Shown here: in pieces, positions 35,301 through 44,388 of the stretch
How the letters are laid out: each line of letters begins with the position of its first letter
How positions within the stretch are numbered: position 1 is the first letter of the stretch
NCBI GenBank assembly: GCA_017416325.1
Contig: JAFQCV010000006.1
Coordinates: forward strand, 248,755 to 312,754
DNA from: Oscillospiraceae bacterium
GTDB lineage: Bacteria > Bacillota > Clostridia > Oscillospirales > Oscillospiraceae
Length of the DNA: 64,000 nt
Reading direction: 5' to 3'
Translations under genes and position numbers: made by a program
The notes under the pieces: model-generated
Seen by the model: only the letters and a program-made list of their open reading frames with translations
Told to the model about the DNA's origin: nothing
Database searches by the model: none

Positions 35301-36630
35301 CACCCTGCTTCATCCGAACTGCGCCGATCTCAATAATCGTATCCCGTCGGTAAAGACCTGTTGTCTCCAGATCAAAGGCAATATATTCTTCATCAAACCT
35401 CATGGAGGTATTGCCATGGACAGCCAGACGGTCATCTACGTCATTGATATAGTACCCCTCACAGCCATAAAGCACCTTGATCGTCTCATCGGTGCCTGCA
35501 ACTTTGGGCGCGCCTTTCCAATCCTCCAGCACATGCAGGGCGTCTGTAAAGGACTGAACACAGCCATGGTCTGTAATGGCAATGGCTTTATGTCCCCAGG
35601 CAGCAGCCTGTTTAATGGCAGCTTTTGTGGACGTCAAGGCATCCATATTACTCATAGCCGTATGTAGATGCAGCTCCACACGCTTACCGATTTTAGATGT
35701 ATCCAGCCGTTTTGGCAGCGAACCGGGCATGATCGCATTGGGCCTGAGAATCATTTCGTTGGAGAAATTGTCGATCATCAGTTTTCCGGATACCCGGAAA
35801 ACCTCACCTTCCCGAACCTTTGCCAGAACCGGCTCAGCTTCTTTCTTTTCCATAAACCGGCTGACACGAACAGAGGATGTATTATCCGTAATATCGAATT
35901 TAATAATGACAGCATTTCGCTTGGTCAGTTCTTTGTGATCGATGGCAAAGACCTTGCCCTCGACGATCACATTTCCCATATTCAGTTCGACATCCTTCAT
36001 GGGAGTTACAGTTCCCTTGAAGGGTTTCCCGTAGACAGTATCAGAAGAAGGCGCTGATGTTGTCTGTTTCTCCGGGCTTGTCTGGGAAGCTGGCATCTGA
36101 CTGATCATTTCACTGCGAAGCTTCTCCATAGCTTCAAAAAGGTCCTTACCGTGCAGATCCTGCCCTGCCTCGATCTCAATAGAGACGGAAGTGGAAAACC
36201 GCTGAGAAAGCACCCTTTCCACCTTTTTCACGCAGTCCATCAGTTCCTTTTTGCCATTCCCACGGAGAAGAACAGTTAGTTGGTTTCCATCCCATTTCCA
36301 CTTGGCGCCAGCAAGAGAACCTCTGTTCATGGAATTTTCCCGAACAAAAAGATCCATAATTTCATCGGGTTCTACCGCGTACAACTGGTCTTCAGGAAAT
36401 GTTGCCTGGATTTCCAGAACATGCAATCCATAAATTTCGCAAATATCAGAGGATACCAGCTCCAACAGCCGCTGGGGAATATACTGGGAGCAGTTCAGTT
36501 TTACGGAAACCTTGCGTTCCTCCGGAAAAATGTCCGCAGCAACAATGGCCGCCTGAGACAGACTGCCAATAAGCAGCTCAGGCGGCGCATAGTCCGGAAA
36601 CATTTTCAAAAACAAAACTTGCTCTTCCAT
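32308..36630 (-). CDS. polC: DNA polymerase III subunit alpha, PolC type
   Basis: 1440 residues. Domains in order: an N-terminal region, an OB-fold (about 210-300), a PHP domain (VELHLHTAMSNMDALTS, about 321), a 3'-5' exonuclease inserted in PHP (IAFDLETTGLYRRDT, about 418, to HNADFDVNFVRR), and the polymerase core with VPDIDLNFSGEYQ and TGQHPGGLVVIP. PolC is the replicative polymerase of low-GC Gram-positives. It is the last gene of the pyrH operon, 22 bases after ispG. Confidence 0.97.
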   Translation of the reverse strand: MEEQVLFLKMFPDYAPPELLIGSLSQAAIVAADIFPEERKVSVKLNCSQYIPQRLLELVSSDICEIYGLHVLEIQATFPEDQLYAVEPDEIMDLFVRENSMNRGSLAGAKWKWDGNQLTVLLRGNGKKELMDCVKKVERVLSQRFSTSVSIEIEAGQDLHGKDLFEAMEKLRSEMISQMPASQTSPEKQTTSAPSSDTVYGKPFKGTVTPMKDVELNMGNVIVEGKVFAIDHKELTKRNAVIIKFDITDNTSSVRVSRFMEKKEAEPVLAKVREGEVFRVSGKLMIDNFSNEMILRPNAIMPGSLPKRLDTSKIGKRVELHLHTAMSNMDALTSTKAAIKQAAAWGHKAIAITDHGCVQSFTDALHVLEDWKGAPKVAGTDETIKVLYGCEGYYINDVDDRLAVHGNTSMRFDEEYIAFDLETTGLYRRDTIIEIGAVRMKQGEEIERFQTFVDPGRKLHPKTVELTGITDEMLRGAPTIDKVLPELKAFVGDRVIVAHNADFDVNFVRRACEDLGMQWDITSVDTLAISQCLMPELGRFRLDIVAKAFDLADFNHHRAGDDALVCGKIAGKLFEMLSQREIADIQQINKLLLPLRPVHRQEGVQCQHIVLFAKNQLGLRNLYRLISESNLLFFKKFPRIFKSELIKYREGLIIGSACENNELFQAVISGKSQEELQRIASFYDYLEVQPISNNRFMLYPSKEGEQPIALDDDELRSFNREIVALGEKMGKLVVATGDVHFLNPEDEIFRHILLATKGFKDCDHPNPLYFRTTDEMLEEFSYLGEEKAQEIVIHNPNYIADMFENVRPVPHNLFAPTIENSVEDLKNLVYGKFHRLYGDNPPEVFVKRVETELNDIISCHYDVIYMSAQRLVQNSLEHGYLVGSRGSVGSSIVAYMSGITEVNSFQPHYRCPNPQCKHTVLDVPKGYNCGADLPDADCPLCGTPMEKDGFNIPFETFLGFGGDKVPDIDLNFSGEYQARAHAYCTEMFGKSHVFRAGTIGTVADKTAFGYVKKYLEERSESRTAPEMSRLASGCVGVRRTTGQHPGGLVVIPQENEIWDFCPVQHPADDPKSDQITTHFEYHSMEENLLKLDMLGHDDPTMIRMMEDMTGVDAKTIPLDDKKTMSIFTSSKVLGYENDKLLGPTGAVAVPEFNTRFTRGVLLDTMPEKFDFLVRISGYTHGTDVWLGNARDLITSKTATVDETIGCRDDIMIYLISCGLPEKRAFKIMESVRKGKGLPDGAEQEMIDAGVPAWYINSCKKIKYLFPKAHAVAYVMMAFRIAWFKVYHPLAFYAAYFYRRSQKGGFDALLMTQGMDAVLSNIQAIDENENATDKDEDLLTTMEVVYEYYLRGFEFLPIDLYKSHATKFLIEDGKLRPPFVSISGLGENAALDLMHGREGKEFLSVEEVAIACPKVSKTHIQMLKDAGAFGSLPESNQVSLF

Positions 36631-36652
36631 GGTTACCTCATTAGCACAGCGC

Positions 36653-37690
36653 TTACAGGGTCTCGATTCGCTTTAGCAGCGCCCCTAACAACTGATCGTA
36701 CGGCAGTTTTTCCACCTGTACGCCCTTTTCAAAAATCATGCCCCAGCCGTCTCCGCCGGCAATGCCAATATCCGCTTCCCGCGCTTCCCCGGGTCCGTTT
36801 ACCACACACCCCATCACAGCAACTGTGATCGGTTTCTTGCAGTCTTTCAAGGCCGCATCCACTTGGTTGACCAACCCAATCAAATCAATGCTGGTTCGCC
36901 CACAGGTAGGACAAGAAATGATATTGACACCCTCTTGATGCAGGCCGGCAGCTTTTAAAATATCCTTTGCGGCATAGACCTCTTGCACAGGATCATCCGT
37001 AAGGCTGACGCGAATGGTGTCGCCAATGCCATCTAACAGAAGCGCGCCGATTCCCATGGCGGATTTCAGCATGCCCATCTTCACAGGACCGGTTTCCGTT
37101 ACGCCAATATGCAAAGGATAGTCGCATTTACTGCGAAGCAGGCGCGCTGCCTTTACCATAGTGGCTACGGTTGAGGACTTAATAGATATACAGGTATCAT
37201 AGAAGCCGTTCTTTTCCAAAAGCTCCAGATGCTCAAAAGCGCTTTCTACCAAAGCCTCTGCGGTGGGATGCCCGTACTTTTCCAGAAGCTTCTTATCCAG
37301 ACTGCCACCATTCACACCGATGCGAATGGGGATCTTCTTTTCCCGGCAAACATCCACCACAGCCTTGACTCGATCTTCACCGCCAATATTGCCGGGATTG
37401 ATGCGGATCTTGGATGCGCCACCCTCCGCAGCAGCAATGGCCAGCTTATAATCAAAATGAATATCGGCGACCAGAGGCAATTCGCTTTGCTTACAGATCT
37501 CCGCAAAAGCTCTGGCCGCTTCCATATTCTGCACAGAAAGCCGGGCAATTTGGCAGCCGGCATTTTTCAGCGCACTGATCTGAGCAAGAGAAGCAACCAC
37601 ATCTGTTGTTTTTGTATTCAGCATGGATTGGATCACCACCGGCGCGCCGCCGCCGATCGTAACATCCCCTACCCGAATCTGTCTTGTCAT
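36653..37690 (-). CDS. ispG: 4-hydroxy-3-methylbut-2-enyl diphosphate synthase (IspG/GcpE)
   Basis: 345 residues. Starts with RQIRVGDVTIGGGAPVVIQSM. The cluster-ligand motifs are ISCPTCGRTSIDL (about 263) and VMGCVVNGPGEAREADIGI (about 296). It makes HMBPP in the MEP pathway. Together with dxr in the same operon and ispA elsewhere in the window, it supplies isoprenoids for the undecaprenyl carrier made by UppS. Confidence 0.96.
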   Translation of the reverse strand: MTRQIRVGDVTIGGGAPVVIQSMLNTKTTDVVASLAQISALKNAGCQIARLSVQNMEAARAFAEICKQSELPLVADIHFDYKLAIAAAEGGASKIRINPGNIGGEDRVKAVVDVCREKKIPIRIGVNGGSLDKKLLEKYGHPTAEALVESAFEHLELLEKNGFYDTCISIKSSTVATMVKAARLLRSKCDYPLHIGVTETGPVKMGMLKSAMGIGALLLDGIGDTIRVSLTDDPVQEVYAAKDILKAAGLHQEGVNIISCPTCGRTSIDLIGLVNQVDAALKDCKKPITVAVMGCVVNGPGEAREADIGIAGGDGWGMIFEKGVQVEKLPYDQLLGALLKRIETL

Positions 37691-37695
37691 AGAAA

Positions 37696-38760
37696 TTACC
37701 CCTTGAAAATAACGAAAATATCTTTAAAGAATATCACAGCCATTAACGCCAAAAGCAAAACCATACCGGCCGCATGGATATATCCCTCATATTTGGGATT
37801 CAGCTTCTTTTTCGTCACAGCCTCAATGGCTGTTGTAAGCAGCAATGCCACAACGCGACCGCCATCCAATGCAGGGATCGGCAGCATATTCATTACCGCA
37901 AGATTAATGGCAATATAGCCGCCAAAATACAGTAGATTTAAGAGCGCATCCGTCCAATTCCCGGCAGCATCCGCAACAATTGACATCTGCTGCACAATTC
38001 CAACAGGACCACTCATATCCGAAAGTCCAACCTTACCTGTAATCAGCATTTGCAGACTCAGGCGAACTGTATTGACAGTACCAACCGTCTGTTTCAGCGT
38101 ATACCCGATGCAGCTGAAAACATTGGCATCCACAGTTTTAAAGGTGATTCCGTAGTGGCTGTAGGTGCTGTCTCCCTCGGTATGCTGATGCGGAAGCATG
38201 GGGACATTGAAAAGTTCTACTTTCTGCCCATTACGTTCAACCAGAAGATCGTGAGTTTCCCGGTCTGCATGAATATACAGCAGTGTTGTGAAGTCATCTG
38301 TTGTGAATAATCTCTCTCCGTCGATTTTCAGAATTCTATCACCGGGTAGCAGCGCATTTTCCCCCTGCAGCGTCGAGCAATCGGTAAAGCTTTCGACTTG
38401 GGTATCGGGAAAGGCGGTATATACAGATCCAAAAAATATGGCAAATAGCAAGATGCCGATGACCAGATTCATGGCAGAACCGGCAACCAGGATCCCAAAC
38501 CGCTTCCACCATGCAGCTTTTTGGAAAGAACGGGGATTGTCCGTCTCTTGATCTTCACCTTCCATAGCGCAATAGCCACCAATGGGAATACAGCGAATGG
38601 CGTACAGTGTGTCACCCTTTTTCTTTTTCCAAATCGCAGGTCCCATAAACATGGAAAACTCATTGACTTGAACGCCGGAAGCTTTTGCCGCCAAAAAATG
38701 GCCTAACTCGTGGACAAAGATCAATACGCTGAACAAAAGGATTGCGAAAACGATACTCAT
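37696..38760 (-). CDS. rseP: RIP metalloprotease RseP (site-2 protease)
   Basis: 354 residues. The HExxH site is FVHELGHF (His17, Glu18, His21) in the first membrane helix. A PDZ domain (LLPGDRILKIDGERL, about 134) and the second metal-site motif (IPALDGGR) near the C-terminus are intact. It cleaves membrane-embedded substrates such as anti-sigma factors and signal-peptide remnants. Confidence 0.95.
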   Translation of the reverse strand: MSIVFAILLFSVLIFVHELGHFLAAKASGVQVNEFSMFMGPAIWKKKKGDTLYAIRCIPIGGYCAMEGEDQETDNPRSFQKAAWWKRFGILVAGSAMNLVIGILLFAIFFGSVYTAFPDTQVESFTDCSTLQGENALLPGDRILKIDGERLFTTDDFTTLLYIHADRETHDLLVERNGQKVELFNVPMLPHQHTEGDSTYSHYGITFKTVDANVFSCIGYTLKQTVGTVNTVRLSLQMLITGKVGLSDMSGPVGIVQQMSIVADAAGNWTDALLNLLYFGGYIAINLAVMNMLPIPALDGGRVVALLLTTAIEAVTKKKLNPKYEGYIHAAGMVLLLALMAVIFFKDIFVIFKG

Positions 38761-38781
38761 AGAATTCCTCGATTCAATAGA

Positions 38782-39924
38782 TTAGTGCCCCAGGACACAA
38801 GCACGGGCCATGCTGTCAGCCAGCAGGATCTGCTCCAGCGTGGGATTCTGCACAAAAGGAACTGCGTCTACCGCGCCCTTGACCAGGTCGTAGATGTCAT
38901 AAAAACCGATCTCATCATTTAAGAATCGGGCTACTGCCGCCTCATTGGCACCGTTCATAACAGGACATGCTGTTCCGCCGGCTGCTGCACATTCTCTGGC
39001 CAAGGCAAGACACGGGAATGCATCTGTATCCGGTTTAGAGAAAGACAGCGCGCCGCAGGCAGTCAAGTCCAGCCTATCCACAGGGCAACTAAGCCGCTCC
39101 GGATAGGTTAACGCCAGCTGGATGGGTAACCGCATATCCGGCGCGCCCAATTGCGCCATCACAGCACCGTCGATCGTTTCCACCATACTGTGAACGATAC
39201 TCTGCCGATGGATCAGCACATCCACCTGCTCCAAGGGAACGCCGTATAAACGCATCGCCTCGATAACTTCCAGGCCTTTGTTCATAAGTGTAGCACAGTC
39301 GATGGTGATCTTCGCGCCCATCTTCCAGTTGGGATGCTTTAGCGCGTCAGCCTTGGTTACATGGGTCAGCTGTTCCCGGCGCATACCATAGAACGGGCCG
39401 CCGGAACAGGTTAAAATCAATCGGCGAACTTCCCGCTTGCCACCAATACCCATTAAGCACTGGAATATGGCAGAATGTTCAGAATCCACAGGGATAATTT
39501 CCGTACCATACTTTGCCGCTTCCGCCATGACCAACTCACCGGCACAGACAAGTGTTTCCTTATTGGCAAGACCAATTCTCTTACCGGCACGAATTGCGGC
39601 AAGGGTCGGCTTTAACCCCAGCATGCCCACCACAGCGGTAATCACACAATCACAGCTTTCCAAGGTTGCAGCCTCAATAAGCCCATCTTCGCCCCATGCA
39701 ATCCGGATCGGCAGATCGGAAATCGCCTGATGCAGCTTTTCAGCAGATTCCTGCGTAGCCATTACCGCCAGTTCCGGGCGAAACTGACGGCACTGCTGCG
39801 CCATAAGCTCTACACTGGTGCCGGCAGTCAGCGCCGCAACACGGACAGGCATACGGCTGATAATATCCAGGCTTTGCCGGCCAATGGAACCGGTTGAGCC
39901 TAATACTGTAATACTTTTCATCAT
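38782..39924 (-). CDS. dxr: 1-deoxy-D-xylulose 5-phosphate reductoisomerase
   Basis: 380 residues. NADPH site VLGSTGSIGRQSLDI at the N-terminus. Metal site in PVDSEHSAIFQCL (about 148-160), then the flexible loop and the TCSGGPF motif. It forms MEP, the first committed intermediate of the pathway. Its ATG overlaps the cdsA stop (ATGA), so the two are translationally coupled. Confidence 0.96.
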   Translation of the reverse strand: MMKSITVLGSTGSIGRQSLDIISRMPVRVAALTAGTSVELMAQQCRQFRPELAVMATQESAEKLHQAISDLPIRIAWGEDGLIEAATLESCDCVITAVVGMLGLKPTLAAIRAGKRIGLANKETLVCAGELVMAEAAKYGTEIIPVDSEHSAIFQCLMGIGGKREVRRLILTCSGGPFYGMRREQLTHVTKADALKHPNWKMGAKITIDCATLMNKGLEVIEAMRLYGVPLEQVDVLIHRQSIVHSMVETIDGAVMAQLGAPDMRLPIQLALTYPERLSCPVDRLDLTACGALSFSKPDTDAFPCLALARECAAAGGTACPVMNGANEAAVARFLNDEIGFYDIYDLVKGAVDAVPFVQNPTLEQILLADSMARACVLGH

Positions 39925-40739
39925 ACTTTTGTCACCACAGGTAAAACCGCCAGCAACAGCTCTATCAACGGAGCCACAACCAGCATGGAATCGAAGCGGT
40001 CTAAAATGCCGCCATGTCCGGGAATAAGATTTCCGTAATCCTTAATTCCGGTCTGTCGTTTAATTACAGAAAAGCACAGATCGCCAAAGACATCAGCAGC
40101 AGTGCCCAAAACACCGTAAAGGATCGCGAGGGCATAGTTGACCTGCAGCTTAAACACCAGCTGCATGATTGCAGTATAAAGGAGCATGCCAACAACCGCA
40201 AATGTCAGGCCGCCGGCTACACCCTCTATGCTTTTATTGGGGCTAATTACCGGCGCCAGCTTCCGCTTTCCAAAGCGGCAACCGACAAAATAAGCGCCAC
40301 TGTCAGAAAGAAAAGCCACAACAAACGGGATCATAATCAAATAACGTCCGTTTACCGGTGTGAGAATACGGACCAGGCTGGAAAACAAATACGGGATCAG
40401 AAGTCCGGCCATCAAGCAAATGCAGACTTTCTCAAAACGCACCTTTACATGAGATGCCATCGCTTCCCCGAAAAGCGCGCAAAAGAATACCAACAGGATT
40501 ATCTGACCCCATGCAGCAGACATACCAAAATAAGACCAGATCGGAATAACAAATGCGGTCACCGCAGAATAGGCAACCAGGCGTAAATGACGCACCAATC
40601 CAGTGCCGTACAGCAGCTCATACACCGCCAATGCAGACATGCAGGCAACAAGAATCGCTGTCATAATTTTAGGAGCAACCAACAGAATTGCCAACAACAA
40701 AGGAATCAGCAATACCGCAGTTATGATTCTCTTTCTCAT
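39921..40739 (-). CDS. cdsA: Phosphatidate cytidylyltransferase
   Basis: 272 residues, about eight membrane helices. The C-terminal signature is present: DSGAYFVGCRFGKRKLAP, then SVIKRQTGIKDYGNLIPGHGG and ILDRFDS. It produces CDP-diacylglycerol for phospholipid synthesis at the membrane. Confidence 0.95.
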   Translation of the reverse strand: MRKRIITAVLLIPLLLAILLVAPKIMTAILVACMSALAVYELLYGTGLVRHLRLVAYSAVTAFVIPIWSYFGMSAAWGQIILLVFFCALFGEAMASHVKVRFEKVCICLMAGLLIPYLFSSLVRILTPVNGRYLIMIPFVVAFLSDSGAYFVGCRFGKRKLAPVISPNKSIEGVAGGLTFAVVGMLLYTAIMQLVFKLQVNYALAILYGVLGTAADVFGDLCFSVIKRQTGIKDYGNLIPGHGGILDRFDSMLVVAPLIELLLAVLPVVTKV

Positions 40740-40742
40740 GAT

Positions 40743-41471
40743 TTATGCGCCTCCAAAACGTCTATTACGCCGGTGGTACTCTTCAATTGCCTTATCCAGG
40801 TCTGCAGGCTTAAAGTCCGGCCACAGCACATCCATAAACACATATTCAGAATATACGGACTGCCAAGGAAGGAAATTACTGGTGCGTTGCTCTCCGGATG
40901 GGCGGATCACCAGTTCCGGGTCCGGAACACCGGCAGAATCCAGGTAATTGGAGAACACGGATTCCGACAAGTCAGCCTCAGAACACTTCCCTGCCGCGAC
41001 ATCTGCAGCAAACTTACGGGCTGCACGAAGAATTTCGTCCCTACCGCCATAGTTTAAGCAAAAGTTCACCTGCACTTCATGCTCATAAGCAGAACTTTGG
41101 TTCTGAGCTTCCCAGCAAAGCTTTTGAAGGTGCGGGTCCAATTGAGTCAGGTCGCCAAAAAAACGGAACCGGACATGGTTTTTTTCCATGTCTCGAATGG
41201 CTTCCCGGAGATAAGCTCCCAGCAGGCGCATAATCCCGCCCACTTCCTCTTCAGAGCGTTTCCAATTCTCCGTGGAAAAAGCATAAACAGTCAGATAACG
41301 AACGCCTAAGGTTCTGCAATAATTGGCGATCCGGCGAAAGGCCTCCGCGCCTGCGCTATGTCCCGCCGTTCTGGGTAAACCGCGTTTTTTCGCCCAACGC
41401 CCATTGCCATCCATAATGATCGCAATATGGTTTGGCGCGGGGGGATTTACAGTTTTATCCACATTAGCCAA
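40743..41471 (-). CDS. uppS: Undecaprenyl diphosphate synthase
   Basis: 242 residues starting at a TTG (41471) six bases after GAGGTG. The ATG at 41516 would lie within the frr-uppS intergenic hairpin. Signature HIAIIMDGNGRWAKKRGLPR with the catalytic Asp, and the C-terminal ELVIRPSGEQRTSNFLPW. It makes the C55 lipid carrier for peptidoglycan. Confidence 0.94.
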   Translation of the reverse strand: MANVDKTVNPPAPNHIAIIMDGNGRWAKKRGLPRTAGHSAGAEAFRRIANYCRTLGVRYLTVYAFSTENWKRSEEEVGGIMRLLGAYLREAIRDMEKNHVRFRFFGDLTQLDPHLQKLCWEAQNQSSAYEHEVQVNFCLNYGGRDEILRAARKFAADVAAGKCSEADLSESVFSNYLDSAGVPDPELVIRPSGEQRTSNFLPWQSVYSEYVFMDVLWPDFKPADLDKAIEEYHRRNRRFGGA

Positions 41472-41502
41472 AAACAGCACCTCTTTCTTTTCTAATACAA
41501 GG

Positions 41503-41529
41503 CATTGGGGGCGCATAACGCCCCCAATG
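41503..41529 (-). repeat. Intergenic hairpin between frr and uppS
   Basis: CATTGGGGGCG and CGCCCCCAATG form an 11-base stem with a five-base loop. No T-run follows on the coding strand, so it is more likely an RNA stability or processing element than a full terminator. Confidence 0.6.
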
Positions 41530-41540
41530 AACAGTCGGTC

Positions 41541-42095
41541 TTAGATGGCCATCAATTCCTTTTCCTTAGCAGCCAGGGCTTCATCCACCTTTTTGATATA
41601 CTTGTCCAGCATATCCTGCAGGTCTTTCTCTGCCTTCTTCTGCTCGTCTTCCGTGATTTCGGAATTCTTCTTCAGCTTCTTAACATAGTCCATACCGTCA
41701 CGGCGAACATTACGCATGGCAACTTTAGCGTCTTCTGCATACTTTTTGACCTGCTTGGAAAGCTCCTTACGACGCTCCTCGGTCAACTGGGGGAAGATCA
41801 AGCGAACAACCTTTCCGTCATTCTGAGGGTTGATGCCCAGGTCAGAGCTCTGGATGGCTTTTTGAATATCCTTCAGCAGCTTGGTATCCCAGGGAGAAAT
41901 AACCAATGTTCTGGCATCCGGAGAAGTGATGGTAGCAACACCGTTCAAAGGTGTCTCACTGCCATAGTATTCCACAGTAATGCGGTCAAGAACTTTTGCA
42001 TTGGCGCGGCCAGCACGAACTGCGCCGAACTCCTCATGCAGATGGTCCAGAGTCTTGTCCATCTTTCTTGCGAATTCTTTAAAATCAACACTCAT
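41541..42095 (-). CDS. frr: Ribosome recycling factor
   Basis: 184 residues from the ATG at 42095, with AAGGAGGAATATACA upstream. RRF features: KMDKTLDHLHEEFGAVRAGR near residue 9, then a three-helix bundle ending EKELMAI. It splits post-termination ribosomes with EF-G. Confidence 0.96.
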   Translation of the reverse strand: MSVDFKEFARKMDKTLDHLHEEFGAVRAGRANAKVLDRITVEYYGSETPLNGVATITSPDARTLVISPWDTKLLKDIQKAIQSSDLGINPQNDGKVVRLIFPQLTEERRKELSKQVKKYAEDAKVAMRNVRRDGMDYVKKLKKNSEITEDEQKKAEKDLQDMLDKYIKKVDEALAAKEKELMAI

Positions 42096-42108
42096 TGTAT
42101 ATTCCTCC

Positions 42109-42825
42109 TTAAACTGTAACGGTTGTACCGATTTCTTCGCCGCGGATAACACGCAGAATATTCTTAGGATCGTCCAAGCCAAAGCAAACCATCGGTACAT
42201 TGTTGTCCATAGCCAACGTCATAGCCGTAAGGTCCGTAGCCTTTAAATGATCCGCCAGGACCTTATCGTAGGTGATATGGGTGTATCTGACCGCGTTGGG
42301 GTCCTTTGCGGGATCGGCGGAGTAGATGGCATCCACATTCTTTGCCATGAGGATCGCATCTGCCTCTATTTCAACGCCCCGAAGAACAGCGCCGGTATCC
42401 GTAGAAAAATAGGGGTTGCCGGTACCGGCAGCAAACAGGACTACCTTGCCCTGGGTTAAGTAGCGCTGTGCAGTATCTCTTGTAAAATACTCACAGAATT
42501 TATTCATCTCCACTGCGCTGAGCACCCGGGCATCCACGCCATGCTTTCCCAGAGCGTCCGCAACAGCGATCGAATTCATAACCGTACCCAGCATGCCCAT
42601 AGCGTCCGCGTGAGAGCGCTGCATTTTGTCCGCGCCGTCTTTCACGCCGCGCCAGAAGTTGCCTGCGCCGATCACAATACCGATCTCAACGCCTAACTCT
42701 GCACAGGTTTTGATTACTTCACAGACAGAATTGATAACAGAAAAGTCAAGACCCCGGTGCGCATCACCGGCAAGCGCTTCGCCGCTTAGTTTCAGTAAGA
42801 TACGTTTATACTTTACCTCAGACAA
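42109..42825 (-). CDS. pyrH: UMP kinase
   Basis: 238 residues from a TTG (42825) that follows AGGAG; the ATG at 42846 has no ribosome binding site. Family motifs: KRILLKLSGEALAG, IVIGAGNFWRG and GTGNPYFSTDTGAVLR. It phosphorylates UMP to UDP. It is the first gene of the eight-gene operon. Confidence 0.95.
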   Translation of the reverse strand: MSEVKYKRILLKLSGEALAGDAHRGLDFSVINSVCEVIKTCAELGVEIGIVIGAGNFWRGVKDGADKMQRSHADAMGMLGTVMNSIAVADALGKHGVDARVLSAVEMNKFCEYFTRDTAQRYLTQGKVVLFAAGTGNPYFSTDTGAVLRGVEIEADAILMAKNVDAIYSADPAKDPNAVRYTHITYDKVLADHLKATDLTAMTLAMDNNVPMVCFGLDDPKNILRVIRGEEIGTTVTV

Positions 42826-42855
42826 GTATATCCACTCCTCTCTCATATCATTTCT

Positions 42856-42884
42856 ATTTTATATCATCAATTGCAAAATGACAA
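42856..42884 (-). promoter_or_regulatory. Promoter of the pyrH-polC operon
   Basis: Minus strand TTGTCA (42879-42884), a 17-base spacer and TAAAAT (42856-42861). Confidence 0.75.
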
Positions 42885-42922
42885 CAAGAATTTCGTTATT
42901 TAAGCAAATGTTTTTCAATTAT

Positions 42923-43411
42923 TCACGTTTTTGCCGGTTTCCACCAAGATTTTTCACAAAACCAATCCTGAACAATATCACTGTGTGTCACAACGATATC
43001 CAGCTGTGCTATCTCCTCTTTGCTAAAGAATCTAAGTTCTCTGGACTCTTCACTGATAGCCAATTCCGGTTGTTTATCAAAAACAAGTCCAAAAACTACG
43101 ATCACCATACGCCAGATACTGCCATCTTGGTATGCAGCAATTCTTCCGGGTTCTCCGTACACCGTCAATTTCTGCAGGTCTGCCTGATTTACCCGAACAC
43201 CAAGCTCCTCATAAACCTCCCGAAGAATCGCTTGCTGCTCTGTTTCATGCTTTTTCACACCGCCGCCAACAAGGCCCCAGGTATCGGAATCCCGGCGGCG
43301 CTCCAAAAGCAGCTTGTCCTCCCATACAATAATGGCATTGGCACCAAGATGGGCGGGCATATTTGGCTTCGGCGCGTTGGGATCGTCACGGTAGAATTTT
43401 ACGATGGACAT
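42923..43411 (-). CDS. Nudix hydrolase
   Basis: 162 residues from the ATG at 43411, five bases after GGAGG; longer in-frame starts lack one. The Nudix box is complete (GGGVKKHETEQQAILREVYEELGV, about 52-75, pattern Gx5Ex7REVxEExG). It hydrolyses a nucleoside diphosphate linked to another group; the substrate is unknown. It stands between the pyrH promoter region and the divergent ZIP gene. Confidence 0.9.
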   Translation of the reverse strand: MSIVKFYRDDPNAPKPNMPAHLGANAIIVWEDKLLLERRRDSDTWGLVGGGVKKHETEQQAILREVYEELGVRVNQADLQKLTVYGEPGRIAAYQDGSIWRMVIVVFGLVFDKQPELAISEESRELRFFSKEEIAQLDIVVTHSDIVQDWFCEKSWWKPAKT

Positions 43412-43529
43412 ATATTCCTCCATAAACAGAATTTGTATTAATTGGTTCTGTAAGTATATATGCATTATATCGTTCCCAGCTCGGATTTTCAATAGTTTTC
43501 GCATCCCCTCTTTTTTGCGCCTGTGTGTC

Positions 43530-43559
43530 TTGAAAAGAACACTAACCATATGATATACT
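43530..43559 (+). promoter_or_regulatory. Promoter of the ZIP transporter gene
   Basis: TTGAAA (43530-43535), an 18-base spacer and TATACT (43554-43559), 24 bases before the start. Confidence 0.7.
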
Positions 43560-43582
43560 ATCAAAAAGAAAGGGTGATTTAT

Positions 43583-44338
43583 ATGAAAATGGTTCTGCTG
43601 ACAGCCCTCGGCGTTGGCGGCGCTACTGTCTTTGGATCAATCATCGGATTTATTTTCAAGAAGATATCCCACAAATTCACAGATATCACACTTGGGTTTG
43701 CCGCCGGTATTATGCTCGCAGCGGCAATATTGGGATTGATTCTCCCCTCTTTGGAATATGGCGGCAAATTTGCCCTGTTGATCACTGTGGCCGGTATTTT
43801 TACCGGAGCATTAAGCTTAAATTTGATCGACAAAATCGTACCGCATTTGCACAAAATGGTTGGCGCTGAGCCGGAAGACCATATTGGCAACGCAAAGCTA
43901 AGTAAAGTACTCCTGTTTGTTACGGCTATTGCCATCCACAACCTGCCTGAAGGCATCGCTGCCGGTGTCAGCTTTGGCTCCGGCAACAGCTCTGAAGCCC
44001 TGCTCATTGCAGGCGGTATTGCTCTGCAAAATATTCCGGAGGGCATGGTCATTATAGCGCCAATGCTTGCCGCAGGTGTCTCCCCGAAAAGAACTTTCGT
44101 TTGCGCAATGATCACCGGACTTGTGGAAGTAGTTGGCACGTTTTTAGGATATTTCGCTGTCTCCATTGCGTCCGCTGTTCTGCCCTTTGCCTTGGCATTT
44201 GCAGGCGGCACGATGCTTTATGTTATCAGTGATGAAATGATACCCGAAACCCATTCCCACGGAAGCCAGCGCGGCGCTACTTATGCCTTGCTGATCGGCT
44301 TCTGTGTCATGTTGGTCTCCGATGTGCTGTTGGCATAA
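43583..44338 (+). CDS. ZIP family divalent metal transporter
   Basis: 251 residues from the ATG at 43583, after AAAGGGTGA. Eight predicted helices. The metal-path motifs HNLPEGIAAGVSFG (about 119-132) and ALQNIPEGM (about 148) are intact. A variable loop holds HLHKMVGAEPEDH. It probably imports zinc or a related metal; the C-terminal HSHG may bind metal. A strong terminator follows. Confidence 0.92.
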   Translation: MKMVLLTALGVGGATVFGSIIGFIFKKISHKFTDITLGFAAGIMLAAAILGLILPSLEYGGKFALLITVAGIFTGALSLNLIDKIVPHLHKMVGAEPEDHIGNAKLSKVLLFVTAIAIHNLPEGIAAGVSFGSGNSSEALLIAGGIALQNIPEGMVIIAPMLAAGVSPKRTFVCAMITGLVEVVGTFLGYFAVSIASAVLPFALAFAGGTMLYVISDEMIPETHSHGSQRGATYALLIGFCVMLVSDVLLA

Positions 44339-44349
44339 TGAATTTAGGC

Positions 44350-44385
44350 AAAAAGCTCCTTGGTCATCGACCAAGGAGCTTTTTC
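44350..44385. terminator. Bidirectional terminator
   Basis: AAAAAGCTCCTTGGTC and GACCAAGGAGCTTTTT, a 16-base stem with a three-base loop, between the convergent ZIP and ispA genes. Confidence 0.93.
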
Positions 44386-44388
44386 ATA

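Noticed and set aside
41472-41516. ATG at 41516 as uppS start
   Set aside because: It falls in the intergenic hairpin and lacks a ribosome binding site; TTG at 41471 has both correct spacing and the family N-terminus.
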